Numbered from the stretch's first letter, positions 1 to 8,426 are shown. The stretch: 23,072 nucleotides of DNA from Chara braunii (GCA_003427395.1 BFEA01000179.1:1205859-1228930); one strand, 5' to 3'. Notes: generated by a model not told the origin, from the letters alone. Numbers and translations: made by a program.

Positions 1-26
<26 letters not shown>
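1..26. repeat. (AG)n microsatellite at the left edge
   Basis: An uninterrupted AG dinucleotide tract opens the window; a second short (AG)7 lies at 107-120. The window closes with a (CT)n tract, so the two edges carry the same microsatellite in opposite orientation. Confidence 0.97.
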
Positions 27-31
<5 letters not shown>

Positions 32-106
32 CCTCTTCCTCCTCTATGTCCACCATCTCTTTTTCCCCTCTCACCACCTGACTTCTCAGTATCAGCGGAC
101 TACTAC

Positions 107-120
107 AGAGAGAGAGAGAG
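107..120. repeat. Short (AG)7 microsatellite
   Basis: Seven AG units follow about 80 bp of pyrimidine-rich sequence. From here to 431 I see no gene or other repeat; the reading frames that cross it are short and unremarkable. Confidence 0.9.
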
Positions 121-431
121 TTGTGACTTCAGACTTGACGGCATTGGATCCAGACTCGACCTTTGGGATTCTGTTACATGCTGAGAGCCTCCACACGGGC
201 CCCTCACGGGACCCGAGGTTGGATAAGGGCCCCCAGGTCGCGTCACCGCAACCTGGAGGCCCTACGGCCATTTCACTTAGGCCTGCATCGGAAAGACTTC
301 AACTTTAAGTTGATTTCTTATTTATTTATTTACTGAGGTGTTTTTACTAATGTGCTGTTGTCCGTTTTGTGGCCAGGTACACAGTTAGGACCAGGGCCGG
401 AATCAGNCCCAGAGGCTGAGCCTCTAATTCA

Positions 432-530
432 GTTTGGACCGTTACTCGTTTTCAGAAAAACGTTTGGACCTTTACTCCTTTTTGGCCAGACGTTTGGACC
501 TTTACTCGTTTTCGGACAGACTTTGGACCT
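432..530. repeat. 30-bp minisatellite, about 3.3 units
   Basis: The word GTTTGGACC starts at 432, 462 and 492, and a variant starts at 521-522, giving a 30-bp period. Each unit continues TTACTCSTTTTYRG or close to it. Because 30 is a multiple of 3, a reading frame across it shows a repeating GPLLVF peptide; this is a by-product of the period and not evidence of a gene. The following 540-660 stretch is GGCC/CAGG-rich and looks like more degenerate copies. Confidence 0.9.
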
Positions 531-938
531 GGACAGATGATCAGGCCTGATGCATTTGCACAGGCCCTGAATCGGGCCCGGTACCAAATCGGCCAGACCT
601 AGGCAGGGCCTGGACGTCCGGTAGGGACCCAGGCAGGCCGTTTTTTTGGCCAAGGACTGAAGCCTGCGATCTGGACCGCGGATCAGGCTTTGATCTACAC
701 NGCCCAGATTGCAGGCCNTGGACTACTNGGTCCGGCCCAGCACTACTTAAGCTGGGCCAGCGCCCAGTTCAGCAGGGAGGTACCAGGAGAAATCCAGCGT
801 TACGCTGGTTCAAGACTTGGCTGCTGCGCTATTTTGGAGACTCCCTGCTGCGCTATTTCAGCCTCCCCGCTGCGCTATTCGGACGGCAGCTTCGCTGCTC
901 ATCAGCAAGGAAGGTCCAGCGCTGGAGGAGTCCAGCGC

Positions 939-975
<37 letters not shown>

Positions 976-1060
976 CTCACCTGGGCCAGCGCCATAGCTG
1001 GCTCCGCGGTATCTGCAGTTCAGCCATCGCCAGGTAAGTGCAGAAAGCGCCCAGCTTTCT
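531..1060. other. GC-rich degenerate repeat tract with isolated N bases; no gene
   Basis: Single N bases lie at 407, 701, 718 and 728, with more at 1230, 1803, 1851 and 1905. The word CCAGCGC recurs (about 757, 914, 930, 983), and CTGCTGCGCTATT recurs at 821, 845 and (variant) 867. A consensus splice-donor-like CAG|GTAAGT lies at 1031-1039, just before a pyrimidine-rich (CTT)n tract. Frames crossing this stretch have no recognisable domain, so I do not call a gene. Confidence 0.6.
940..975. repeat. (GA)n microsatellite
   Basis: A GA tract with one G interruption. It produces an Arg-Glu repeat in the overlapping plus-strand frames, which is an artefact of the dinucleotide repeat. Confidence 0.95.
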
Positions 1061-1062
1061 AC

Positions 1063-1158
1063 CTCTTCTTCTTCTTCTTCTTCTTCTTCTTCTTCTCCTC
1101 TCCTCTTCTCCTCCTACTCCTCCACAGTTCTTTCCTCTACTTCTTCTTCTTCTTCTTC
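1063..1158. repeat. (CTT)n microsatellites, two blocks
   Basis: Trinucleotide CTT/TTC tracts lie at about 1063-1096 and 1138-1158, separated by CTC/TCC-rich sequence. They give runs of Phe, Leu or Ser in plus-strand frames. Confidence 0.93.
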
Positions 1159-2046
1159 GTCTTGATCAGAGTAGAGATAGAGGTGACTGCAGACATTGTT
1201 TGGGCACGGCATTCTGCCTTATTGGACACNACATTCAGACCGGACTTACACGCTACATTGGGATTGAACTGTGCACGACATTCGGAGATCAGACTTGGGT
1301 TGGACTTGGTTACCTCCTATGTCCCTCCCCCCCTTCTCTCTCGCATGTCTATGGATCTCTCCCTATGTGTGTGAGCGGAAGGGCAATCTCTCTAATGTCC
1401 TGCCCTTCCGAAGTTTCTCCCTTTCCTGTTGTTGTCCGCGTGTCCTCTTGGTTACTATTATTCCGCTGCGCTGTTCCCCAGCCCATGATGATGATGATGC
1501 AAATGTGTTGTTGTTGTTTTTCTCGTTGGTTTACTTGTTGCATTGTGCACATTGACATCTGGTGAATGTTGCATCTATGCTGCTGGTTGTTGCCACTTTC
1601 ATCATTGCTAGATCCTAGGCTGTTAGTGCATTTCACTTTCTGATATGCTACAGATTCAGACATTTCGACGAGGGACTATTTGGGCCTGTGCTGAACACTT
1701 GGTGTTGACGACATTCCCATCTTCCCCTCTTCTTCGTCTAACCCCCATCTCCTTCGTCTGTGTATGGTTGGGGCTGGCGCAGTCTTCCAGTGTGAAGCGC
1801 CANACCCCTTCACACCATGGAATGATGATGATGATGTATGTTTGGGGCTGNATTGCAATATTGATTGTTCGGATCATTGGTATCTAAGTCTTCCGCTGTG
1901 CTATNTTATACTTTGTATTGAAAGGTCGGTTCTTGTTCTGGTCTGCACCTATACGGTATGCAACACTTGCCTCTGGTCTGTTGTGTATAACGTGAGAAGA
2001 AACTTGAAAGGCCACTTCCGGACCTTCCGGAAGTTTGCGGACTCGG
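1159..2046. other. Low-complexity intergenic DNA, no gene found
   Basis: This stretch holds short (ATG)n tracts at about 1485-1499 and 1822-1836, a TTG run near 1507-1518, and recurring words such as ACATTC and TTCCGCTGYGC (near 1459 and 1888). The last word also occurs near 21702. I find no domain, RNA gene or complete transposon. Confidence 0.6.
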
Positions 2047-2120
2047 CCTTTCAGGACTGTAGCAGCTACGACCTTGACCTTTCAGGACTGTAGCAGCTGC
2101 GACCTTGACCTTTCAGAACT
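2047..2120. repeat. 31-bp minisatellite, about 2.4 units
   Basis: CCTTTCAGGACTGTAGCAGC starts at 2047 and 2078, and a shortened variant starts at 2109. The spacing is exactly 31 bp each time. The first two units are nearly identical over their full length. Confidence 0.9.
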
Positions 2121-2189
2121 TCGACAAGTATGACCCCTATGCAGGTGTGACCCCTACTTCGACAGTTCTAAGGTTCAAGACCCGACAAC

Positions 2190-2358
2190 TACTCAGACCT
2201 ACGACAAACAACTCTCAACTACTAACACACAGGTCACGGGTTCAAGACTCACAGGGTCGACTTGACACTGTACACAAGTAAGGTAAGGTAAGGTGAGGTC
2301 TGGGGATCGATCCCTGGGATCCGCATCTGTGTCGGCAAAGGGTGAAAATGGTTTCAAA
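2190..2358 (-). repeat. Dispersed repeat, copy 1 (minus strand)
   Basis: Read on the minus strand, this segment aligns with the plus strand at 19891-20045 over roughly 150 bp. Both show, in order, GAAAC..TTTTCACC, CAGATGCRGATCCCAGGG, TCGATCCC..AGACCT, TGTACAGT, TTGARCCCG.GACCTGTG, TTAGTAG and TTGTCGTAGGTC. The two TYGANCC..GACCT motifs are 65 bp apart here against 58 bp in the other two copies; the difference is a GGTAA-type expansion at about 2280-2294. GGGATCGATCCC at 2304-2315 is a perfect palindrome resembling a tRNA T-loop or Pol III B-box word. There is no tRNA fold. Confidence 0.85.
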
Positions 2359-2570
2359 TCAATCGTTCGAAGAAAAACTCTGAAAAACAATTTAAAAGAC
2401 ACCTGGAGGAAGGTAAAGGAGGAAGAGCAGGAGGGAAGACAGGTGACGGCAGAGAGAGATGTCGGGGGAGCAAGGAGGCGGCGATGATGGAGGAAGGTCA
2501 CCGCTGAGGAGGACGGATGGAGAAGTGAGGAGGGAGGAAGGGCCGGTGATGGAGAAAGGCGGAGGCATGG

Positions 2571-2572
<2 letters not shown>

Positions 2573-2629
<57 letters not shown>
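2573..2629. repeat. Long (GA)n microsatellite
   Basis: About 28 uninterrupted GA units, one of the two longest simple tracts in the window. The flanks are purine-rich to the left and CCTCC-rich to the right (2630-2860). Overlapping frames give Arg-Glu or Ser-Leu repeats and are not credible proteins. Confidence 0.97.
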
Positions 2630-2632
<3 letters not shown>

Positions 2633-2958
2633 TGGTGCCTCCCGCTGCTGTGTCCTGCTGCTGCCAATGCCTCTTGGCACTACGTCCTCCCGCTGTCTCC
2701 CACCGTTGTGTCCTGGATCCTCCCTCCTCCCTCCTCGTCAGCGTCCTCCCTGGTCCCTCCTTCATCCTTCATCGTCCCTTCTCATCGACCACAGCCTCCA
2801 AACTCCTCGTCGCAGCAGCCTCCAACCTCCCTCGTCCCTCCTAGTTGCCAATACTGTCCAGCTACTATGGTCACCCACTTGTGCGCCTTACCAAGTAAGC
2901 TTGGCTGCTGACTGAATCTGACCTCTACAACAATCTGGGCTTTATTTTAGAAAAAAAA

Positions 2959-3132
2959 ATGAAAAAGACAAAAGAAAAGGCGAAAGACGGTCAAAGACCA
3001 GCATACTTGACTGAGGGTGAAGCCATAGAGTCCGCCCGGCCAGTGCTTGCTGACGTGTCTTTGCCATTCAAAAGTGCGCCTGCACAACAATCACCACAAC
3101 CAAACATCACCGCACAACCAAACACCCATTAG
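2959..3132 (+). CDS. Small hypothetical ORF or exon, 57 codons
   Basis: An ATG after a nine-A run opens a 57-codon frame ending in TAG. The peptide begins MKKTKEKAKDGQRPAYL, is Lys-rich at the N terminus, and ends in a Pro/Gln/Asn-rich tail. I recognise no family. The sequence just upstream (2941-2950) ends TTTATTTTAG, a good 3' splice acceptor, with branch-point-like CTGAC words near 2908 and 2918, so the frame could be part of an exon. A candidate donor at 2895 would give a 56-bp intron, which is too short to trust. Its unskewed composition contrasts with the simple-sequence frames nearby, but a frame of this length can arise by chance. Confidence 0.25.
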   Translation: MKKTKEKAKDGQRPAYLTEGEAIESARPVLADVSLPFKSAPAQQSPQPNITAQPNTH

Positions 3133-3272
3133 CGAACTTGTCAGAAACATTACCCACGGCCTAAGTCCTCTCCTCCAAACGATTTGATCTGTTTCCCTAC
3201 TCCTTTCCGAATGTCAATAAACTACATCAAATCTCAACTTGATCGCAAGTTCACACCCTGCCTGCCCCTTTA

Positions 3273-3353
3273 CAATTTTAAGAGAATTCCCGCTAAGATA
3301 ACAGATCCAACGGTGGGTGCTTCTACATGAGCTTCAGGTAACCAAATATGAAC
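3273..3353 (-). pseudogene. nad4: nad4 fragment: mitochondrial DNA inserted in nuclear sequence (NUMT)
   Basis: On the minus strand this encodes 27 residues, [14 protein letters not shown] followed by [13 protein letters not shown]. This is the strongly conserved core of NADH dehydrogenase subunit 4 (ND4), a proton-pumping membrane subunit of respiratory complex I encoded in plant mitochondria. It fits the mitochondrial form and not the chloroplast NdhD paralogue, which to my recollection has a different motif here. The full protein is roughly 490-500 residues, so about 5% is present. Similarity stops at a TAA immediately after ILLKL, and on the other side the residues expected before VHIW are replaced by unrelated sequence. 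The open frame continues to 3488 without recognisable homology. The setting, surrounded by repeats and retroelement debris, points to a nuclear insertion and not a mitochondrial contig. Confidence 0.8.
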
Positions 3354-3570
3354 TCTGACTTCAGCAGAATCTGGCCCAATTGCTCTGATTTTTTGTTGAA
3401 ATAACAAAAACATTTTGAAGCGGTTTAAAAGACCCGAAAACTGATTTTCAGTCCTGGTTAGATTGGACTGAAGTCTATGTATTCTCACTTCTCATTGCTG
3501 CCCTCCATGCATCGGGTTCGTGCTCAATCAATCCATGGTTGACCTCATACAGCGTTAGTGCAAATGGCAT

Positions 3571-4711
3571 CCATCCCTCAGGCTAAGCTAAGGCCCCAGT
3601 GGAGTATGCTCTGTGGCCAGATTATATCATGGAGCCTGGACAACACATAAGTGCTAGACTATTGAAACCAAGAGATACCAGGCATTTGACCCCTCTAATG
3701 AGACTAGACATTACACATATTGGGGATTGGCGCACTGGACTGAGAACTCAGACAGGGGGGGATGAAAGTCCACAATTAGCAGGCAATCCAACTAAAATGC
3801 AATGATCCTCTCAATTCCACACTGAAACTCAAGCATGCACAAGTGGAACATTCATGTGAGATTTCACACCACAAACTGAATGATGAAACTCAAATCAGCG
3901 CACCCAGAGAGCCCCACAATGATCTCACATGCAAGTGACAGCAGAAAGGCTCGCCAATACCAACAGAGAATGTCCGGCAAAGTTTCCAAACATGCATGAG
4001 TAGAGGATAGCAAAGGAAACAACCAACTTGTTTTATTACGAAATTCACAAAGCTGAAAATTTTGGCCACTTCTACTTCAGCCCAGCGACGTCCAGCAACC
4101 AACAGAACTAAGGTAGGTATTTTGCCAATCCCCTCGTCTCTCTCATGTATGTACACGCTCACTCTCCCTCACGCATGTCTATGTTCTCTCTCTTGCTGCC
4201 TCGCACCTCTCACTCTCTCATTCCCTTCCTCTCTCGCCCTGCTTGCTCTCTAGTCTGGCTCAATGCCTGAATACACCCGCCTCCTCTATCTTGATACATG
4301 CTCAGCTGAACGATGTATATGGATCCAAGGATCCGTAAAGTGATGAAAAGGTAACTGGTACACCAACAACCAGAATAAAAGAAATAGCTACTAGTGCAAA
4401 TAAAGCAAATTGAAAAGCAATTATCATACTAATTATTCTCCAAACAAATTCATTTTTATTTTATTCATGATCCCTTTCAAAAAGGCAATAATACAGTCAC
4501 TCACTTTGCACTTGTATAGTTGCTGCTTAATGGACAATGCAGTGTCAGCAAAGCATCACCGAGCAATGTACATCCAGATACATATGAAAATAGCACAATG
4601 TAGCGCAGCGGAAGACTCAAAGATATGACCTGACCTATCAGAGACTGATGCGACATCCCATCATACACCACACATGTGAGAGAACCGTTTTTGGCTGTTA
4701 GTGCCCTTTTG
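3571..4711. other. AT-richer intergenic DNA, no gene found
   Basis: Open frames here are under 105 codons and show no recognisable motif. Around 4140-4255 the sequence is rich in CTCTC words. No tandem repeat or RNA gene is evident. Confidence 0.55.
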
Positions 4712-4880
4712 ACTTTTCTTTTCTTTTCTCTTTTTCTTTTCTTTTCCCTCCACTTGTGGACAGTAGGGACTTGCCAGTCCCTACTTGCTGCAGTCCCTAC
4801 TGACGGCCAACTCACTCATTCCCTCTCACCTCCAATTTTCTTTTTCTTTTTCTTTTCCTTTTTCTTTTTCTTTTTCCTTT
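4712..4880. repeat. T/C-rich simple repeats flanking a 10-bp hairpin
   Basis: Two CTTTT/TTTTTC-type tracts lie at about 4712-4748 and 4836-4879. Between them AGTAGGGACT (4762-4771) and AGTCCCTACT (4776-4785) form a perfect 10-bp inverted repeat with a 4-nt loop, and a further AGTCCCTACT lies at 4792-4801. CAGTAGGGACTT also occurs at 6095-6106. Confidence 0.85.
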
Positions 4881-5340
4881 GCATGCCAAGTGTCAACTAG
4901 CCGTTAAGGCCCTTTTCTAGGCTCTTCTTCTTAGTTTTGGCCCTTCCCATGTTCAAGGGCCAGTCCGTTATTTCTCGGGCTGCACTTGTGGCCTTCCCAT
5001 GCCCATGAGAGCCTCCATTTGCCTCTATCCCTTCCAAACGGTAGGCCCTCATATTCCGATTTTCTCCCGGAGGCCCATTTTTCTCATGGAGTCCCTTTTG
5101 ACTCCATTTTCTTGGGGGAGGCCAATCCGAGATTTTTCTGATTGCTCCCATGCCTCCCATCACTTGTTTCTTTGCTTTTTTTTTTCTTTTGGCCTTCCCG
5201 CTTGCTCCTGCTAGTGCTTATGCTAGTGGCGCTAATATTCTTGGCCAATCTTGACGGTGCGGCTTGCTTTAATTATTTGCACCTCTTGTCGCGCCACAAT
5301 TTTTCCTTGGGACTTCACAAGTCCCCACCACTTGTCTGCG
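4881..5340. other. GGCC/TCCC-rich intergenic DNA, no gene found
   Basis: The plus strand is C/T-rich with recurring GGCCTTCCC words and an 8-bp inverted repeat ATGGAGTC/GACTCCAT at 5086-5107. GCTAGT words from 5209 onward lead into the minisatellite that follows. No protein domain is visible on either strand. Confidence 0.5.
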
Positions 5341-5344
5341 CTAG

Positions 5345-5545
5345 TCCCCGGCACTAGTCCCGCTAGTGGCCCCGCCGGTGGTCCCGCCGGTACTTGTCCC
5401 GTCGGTGGTCCCGCCGGTACTTGTCCCACAAGTGGTCCCCGACCCTTTGTCTTCCTCACAGTGGTTCCCGACACTTTATCCCGCCGGTGGTCCCCAACAC
5501 TTTGACCCGCCGGTGGTCCCCGACACTTTGTCCCGTTGATGGTCC
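5345..5545. repeat. 26/27-bp minisatellite, C-rich
   Basis: CCGCCGGTAC recurs 27 bp apart (5384, 5411), and CACTTTRWCCCGYYGRTGGTCC-type units recur 26 bp apart (5472, 5498, 5524). Two related unit types lie side by side: a left block ending TACTTGTCCC and a right block containing GACACTTTGTCCC. Gly/Pro/Ala-rich frames across it are products of the repeat. Confidence 0.85.
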
Positions 5546-6022
5546 CGGGTTCCCTTGAAGTTTTTCCCCCTTACGGTGGCCTTATTTCCTTTGTCTTCCT
5601 CACGTTCCGTCTGCCAATTTCTTCGGTTGTGGCTCTTTGCTTGGCCCATGGCCCCTCGGCCTTCTTGACGACGCATCCCGGTGGCCCTCTTGGCCCGGGC
5701 TACATCCTCACGTGTCGGCACCTTACTTATTATTTTCTTTTCAATTCTTTTCTCCCTGCGGTGTGCAACCTATGACACCACTTTCCCTGGCGGTCCTTCT
5801 CCTTTTTGGGGGAACGACCGCCTTTGCTAATTTCTTACGATCTCTTGCCGCTCGCCGTTCCGCTAGTCTCTCCTTGGTCCAGTGGTTCCGACGACCCAGG
5901 GCAACCTCTAAATCCCCAAGGTGCCAGTACGACTGCCCTTAGCCTTTCTACCCTTCTTGCCTCCGGTTTTCTCTGCCGTGCACAGTTCTGCGGTATACTG
6001 CCTCTCAAAGGCCAAGACTTAT
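5546..6022. other. Pyrimidine-rich DNA, possibly a decayed LTR; no gene
   Basis: I find no domain in any frame. If the purine-tract module at 6048-6080 marks the 3' end of a minus-strand retroelement, this stretch would lie where its 3' LTR should be. I cannot find the other LTR copy or a target-site duplication, so this is only positional inference. Confidence 0.3.
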
Positions 6023-6024
6023 CT

Positions 6025-6080
6025 CGGGACCCACTAGTCCCGACACATTCCCCCCACTCATTCGCGATGTCCTCATCGCG
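6025..6080 (-). promoter_or_regulatory. Polypurine tract plus hairpin module, copy A (putative 3' end of a retroelement)
   Basis: On the minus strand the order is hairpin CGCGATG-loop-CATCGCG (6063-6080, 7-bp stem, 4-nt loop), then ATGAGT, six G (6055-6050), AA, then TGTGTCGGGAC. A G-run followed by AATG and a TG start fits a polypurine tract next to a 3' LTR. CGGGAC/GTCCCG at 6025-6042 forms a further 6-bp hairpin just inside that putative LTR. A matching module occurs at 7385-7418. Confidence 0.45.
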
Positions 6081-6258
6081 CACCAGTCCTCAGTCAGTAG
6101 GGACTTTGGAGAAGTAAACGGGGAAGGGGAAGTGGGGTGAGATAAGTGGTTAGCTTGCCAGGGTCCTTTTTGTCTTTTCCCGTTCCTTTCTCGTGTTTCT
6201 TCTAGTTTTCGGCCTTGGAGAGGGGAGAGGTATGTAAGGTCAAACTATCTCATGTCTC

Positions 6259-6690
6259 ATTCATCACTCTTAAAACATCAAACCCTTTTCGTCTTATTCA
6301 TCACTCTTAAAACATCAAACCCTTTTCGGCTCATTCATCACTTTTAAAACATCAAACCCTTCTCGCCTCATTCATCACTCTTAAAACATCAAACCCTTTT
6401 CGTCTCATTCATCACCCGAAGTATGTCAGACCTCCTTTCGTCTCGTTCATCACCCGAAGCACATCAGGCCTGCTTTCGTCTCGTTCATCACCCGAAGTAT
6501 GTCAGACCTCCTTTCGTCTCATTCATCACGCGAAGCACATCAGGCCTCCTTTCGTCTCGTTCATCACCCGAAGTATGTCAGGCCTTCTCTCGACTTCCCT
6601 CTTCTCATTCATCACCCGAAGTACGTCAAGCCTTCTCTCAGTTCCCCTCTTCTCATCCATCAAGCCTTCTCTCGTCCTTCCTCTTCTTGC
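6259..6690. repeat. Composite 37/38-bp minisatellite with higher-order structure
   Basis: Units starting with RTTCATCAC/ATTCATCAC lie at 6259, 6296, 6333, 6370 and 6407 (37-bp steps), then 6445, 6483, 6521 and 6559 (38-bp steps), then 6607 and 6655 (48-bp steps). The first block carries TTAAAACATCAAACCC; the second carries CCGAAG. In the second block the units alternate between GTATGTCAG and GCACATCAG forms, so the effective higher-order unit is 76 bp. Confidence 0.95.
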
Positions 6691-6729
6691 TGCCCCTGCC
6701 TCTTCCCCGAGCCTTGCCATCCCGTCGTC

Positions 6730-6980
6730 CCATCATGAGTTATTTCCAAGCCCCTCCTTATTGGTTCTTCAATCATTTCCATATTCCGTTCCTAGTTCCT
6801 TTCCAAGGTCGTTTCAAGTCCAGTCTCAAGCCCATTTCCAAATTCGTACCTAAACTCGTTTCCGAGTTCATACTCAAAATTTATTTCCAAATCCATACCC
6901 GAGTCCATTCACAGGTCTATTCCATGGTCCATTTCCCTCCCCATTTCTTGGTCCATATCCAATCCCATTCTCTTGTTGCC
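6730..6980. other. Degenerate CCATTTCC/TTTCCAAG-rich DNA, no gene
   Basis: The words CCATTTCC, GTCCATT and TTTCCAA recur at irregular spacing, suggesting a decayed tandem array continuing from the minisatellite on the left. The plus-strand frame across it has no recognisable fold or family. Confidence 0.5.
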
Positions 6981-7300
6981 TCAGCCATATCTTGAAACGT
7001 TTCGGGTCCTTTCTCATTTGCTACCTCAACCATAACCCGAAAACATTTCATGCCAAGGCACATTCCCAGTCCAGCTCAATTGCTTTTCTCAGTCAATAGC
7101 TATTTTCGGGTCCATTCTCAGCTCATTCCCTTGCTTATCTCAGCCATGTCTTGAAACGTTTCGGGTCCTTTCTCATTTGCTACCTCAGCCATAACCCGAC
7201 AACGTTTCATGCCAATACCATTCTCAGTCCATCTCGACTGCTTTCTCAACCAATATCCATCTCAAAGTTCATTCTTAGGCGCCCCTTTCATTTCTGGGAA
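6981..7300. repeat. 159-bp tandem duplication, two copies
   Basis: TCAGCCATRTCTTGAAACG starts at 6981 and at 7140, and the copies stay alignable through CATAACCCGA, TTTCATGCCAA and CTCAGTC. The first about 75 bp of each copy are almost identical; the second halves diverge and the second copy is slightly shortened. Confidence 0.9.
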
Positions 7301-7384
7301 CACTTCCAATTTCCATTCTCGGTTGTCCTTTTGGTAAAAAAAACATCTTCAGATTCACACTGGTTCATAGGTATATGGCTCACC

Positions 7385-7418
7385 TTCCCCCCGCTCAAAA
7401 TGCGATGTCCCCATCGCA
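7385..7418 (-). promoter_or_regulatory. Polypurine tract plus hairpin module, copy B
   Basis: On the minus strand: hairpin TGCGATG-loop-CATCGCA (7401-7418, 7-bp stem, 4-nt loop), TTTTGAGC, six G (7392-7387), AAGGTG. It matches copy A at 6048-6080 in order and spacing (7-8 nt between stem and G-run). The outer stem pair differs between copies (C-G in A, T-A in B) but pairing is kept in both. Minus-strand frames around both modules include similar short stretches (AMRTS in A, AMGTS in B), which would fit the C-terminal end of a pol gene, but this is weak. Confidence 0.45.
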
Positions 7419-8426
7419 CGACTGGTTCTCACTCGGAGGTACGCAGACCTTTGGCCTGCCGACTGCAGTCGAGGAAGCAAGCCCATCCGCTTCATGAAGG
7501 AAGAGTGATCAGTTTTTCCCCAGCGGGTGACGCCTCATCCTTCTATTCAGTCCGACCTTTTGCTATTACGAGACGAGCACCATCAATGAGGTTCCTCCTC
7601 ACTTCTGGCAGGTAGGTCCAGTCCAAGCCTCCCAGGGCCCCGTCTTGCCATAAGAGCTTCCCTCGCGAATCGTTCCTCCCGAGTGGTAATTTTTATGGAT
7701 CCGGCCTCTTCCTTTCAAGAGAGTTGGGGCTCTCTATTAGTTTGCGAGTGCAGTTACGAAGACCTCGCAGTTAGTCCCGAAACGGTTGTAATGTTTCGGC
7801 GGGGCGCTGTCAATGCCCCGTGGTGGACGCGGACTCCACCGGATACCACGCCAAGCCCCTCGCCTTGGACAGTGCCGCACAACTTAATGCGGGCAGCCGA
7901 GGTCCGCCCCAAACGGCCATGCCACCCCTCTATGGTATGGCGTGTGGTTGGAGAGCGCAAAAGAGACTAGAATAAAAATGGCACCACGCCCATTTGGTTC
8001 TCTCACCCTTTGACGTTTAGGCTCTCAACATGAGGCGCAGTTTGAACTCCCCGACTAGAGCTCATTGTCGGAGTTCGTTCCGGACGGCCAGCACCGATCC
8101 AAGGGATAGGCGCCTTGATTCTTTAACCCTCATCCCTCTCTCATGAGGAACAGGTCACGCTGAGACTTTTTCCTTGGAAGGATAGAGGTCCTGGGGTCGC
8201 AGTGCAAGCACCGGTGTCCCCCTCTTGTTGAGGCCCGAGACTAGAGGAAAAGGAAAAATCTTTCTCAATGCCATTTCCATGTCCATTTCAAGGCCTAGGG
8301 TCCCCTAGTATGCAATGCAATTCCCAATTCTCAAGCAATTCCTCAATGCAAATCCCGGATCCTTCCAACTCATCCTTTCTCAAGCAGCCGTGCAAGGGGA
8401 CCCTAGTAACAATTCCTAAGAATGAC
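7419..8426. other. About 1 kb without a recognisable gene
   Basis: The longest plus-strand frames (up to 154 codons, from 7151 to 7615, and 95 codons at 7683-7970) contain no motif I can assign and are Pro/Ser/Arg-rich. The stretch is higher in GC than its left neighbour around 7780-7930. I see no tandem repeat, RNA gene or clear LTR terminus. Confidence 0.5.

Noticed and set aside
817-1374. 185-codon plus-strand frame with Arg-Glu and poly-Phe runs
   Set aside because: The runs are direct translations of (GA)n and (CTT)n microsatellites, and the rest shows no motif.
2199-2765. 188-codon minus-strand frame with a long Ser-Leu run
   Set aside because: The core is the (CT)n strand of the 2573-2629 microsatellite, and it runs through dispersed repeat copy 1.
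2895-2950. 56-bp intron between a GTAAGC donor and TTTATTTTAG acceptor
   Set aside because: It is shorter than typical plant or algal introns, and no coding continuity across it could be shown.
6259-6690. CRISPR-like array
   Set aside because: The whole 37/38-bp unit is repeated with no unique spacers, the context is eukaryotic and no cas genes are present, so it is a minisatellite.
6423-6995. 190-codon plus-strand Ser/His/Pro-rich frame
   Set aside because: It follows the 38-bp minisatellite and the phase changes between units; there is no conserved domain.
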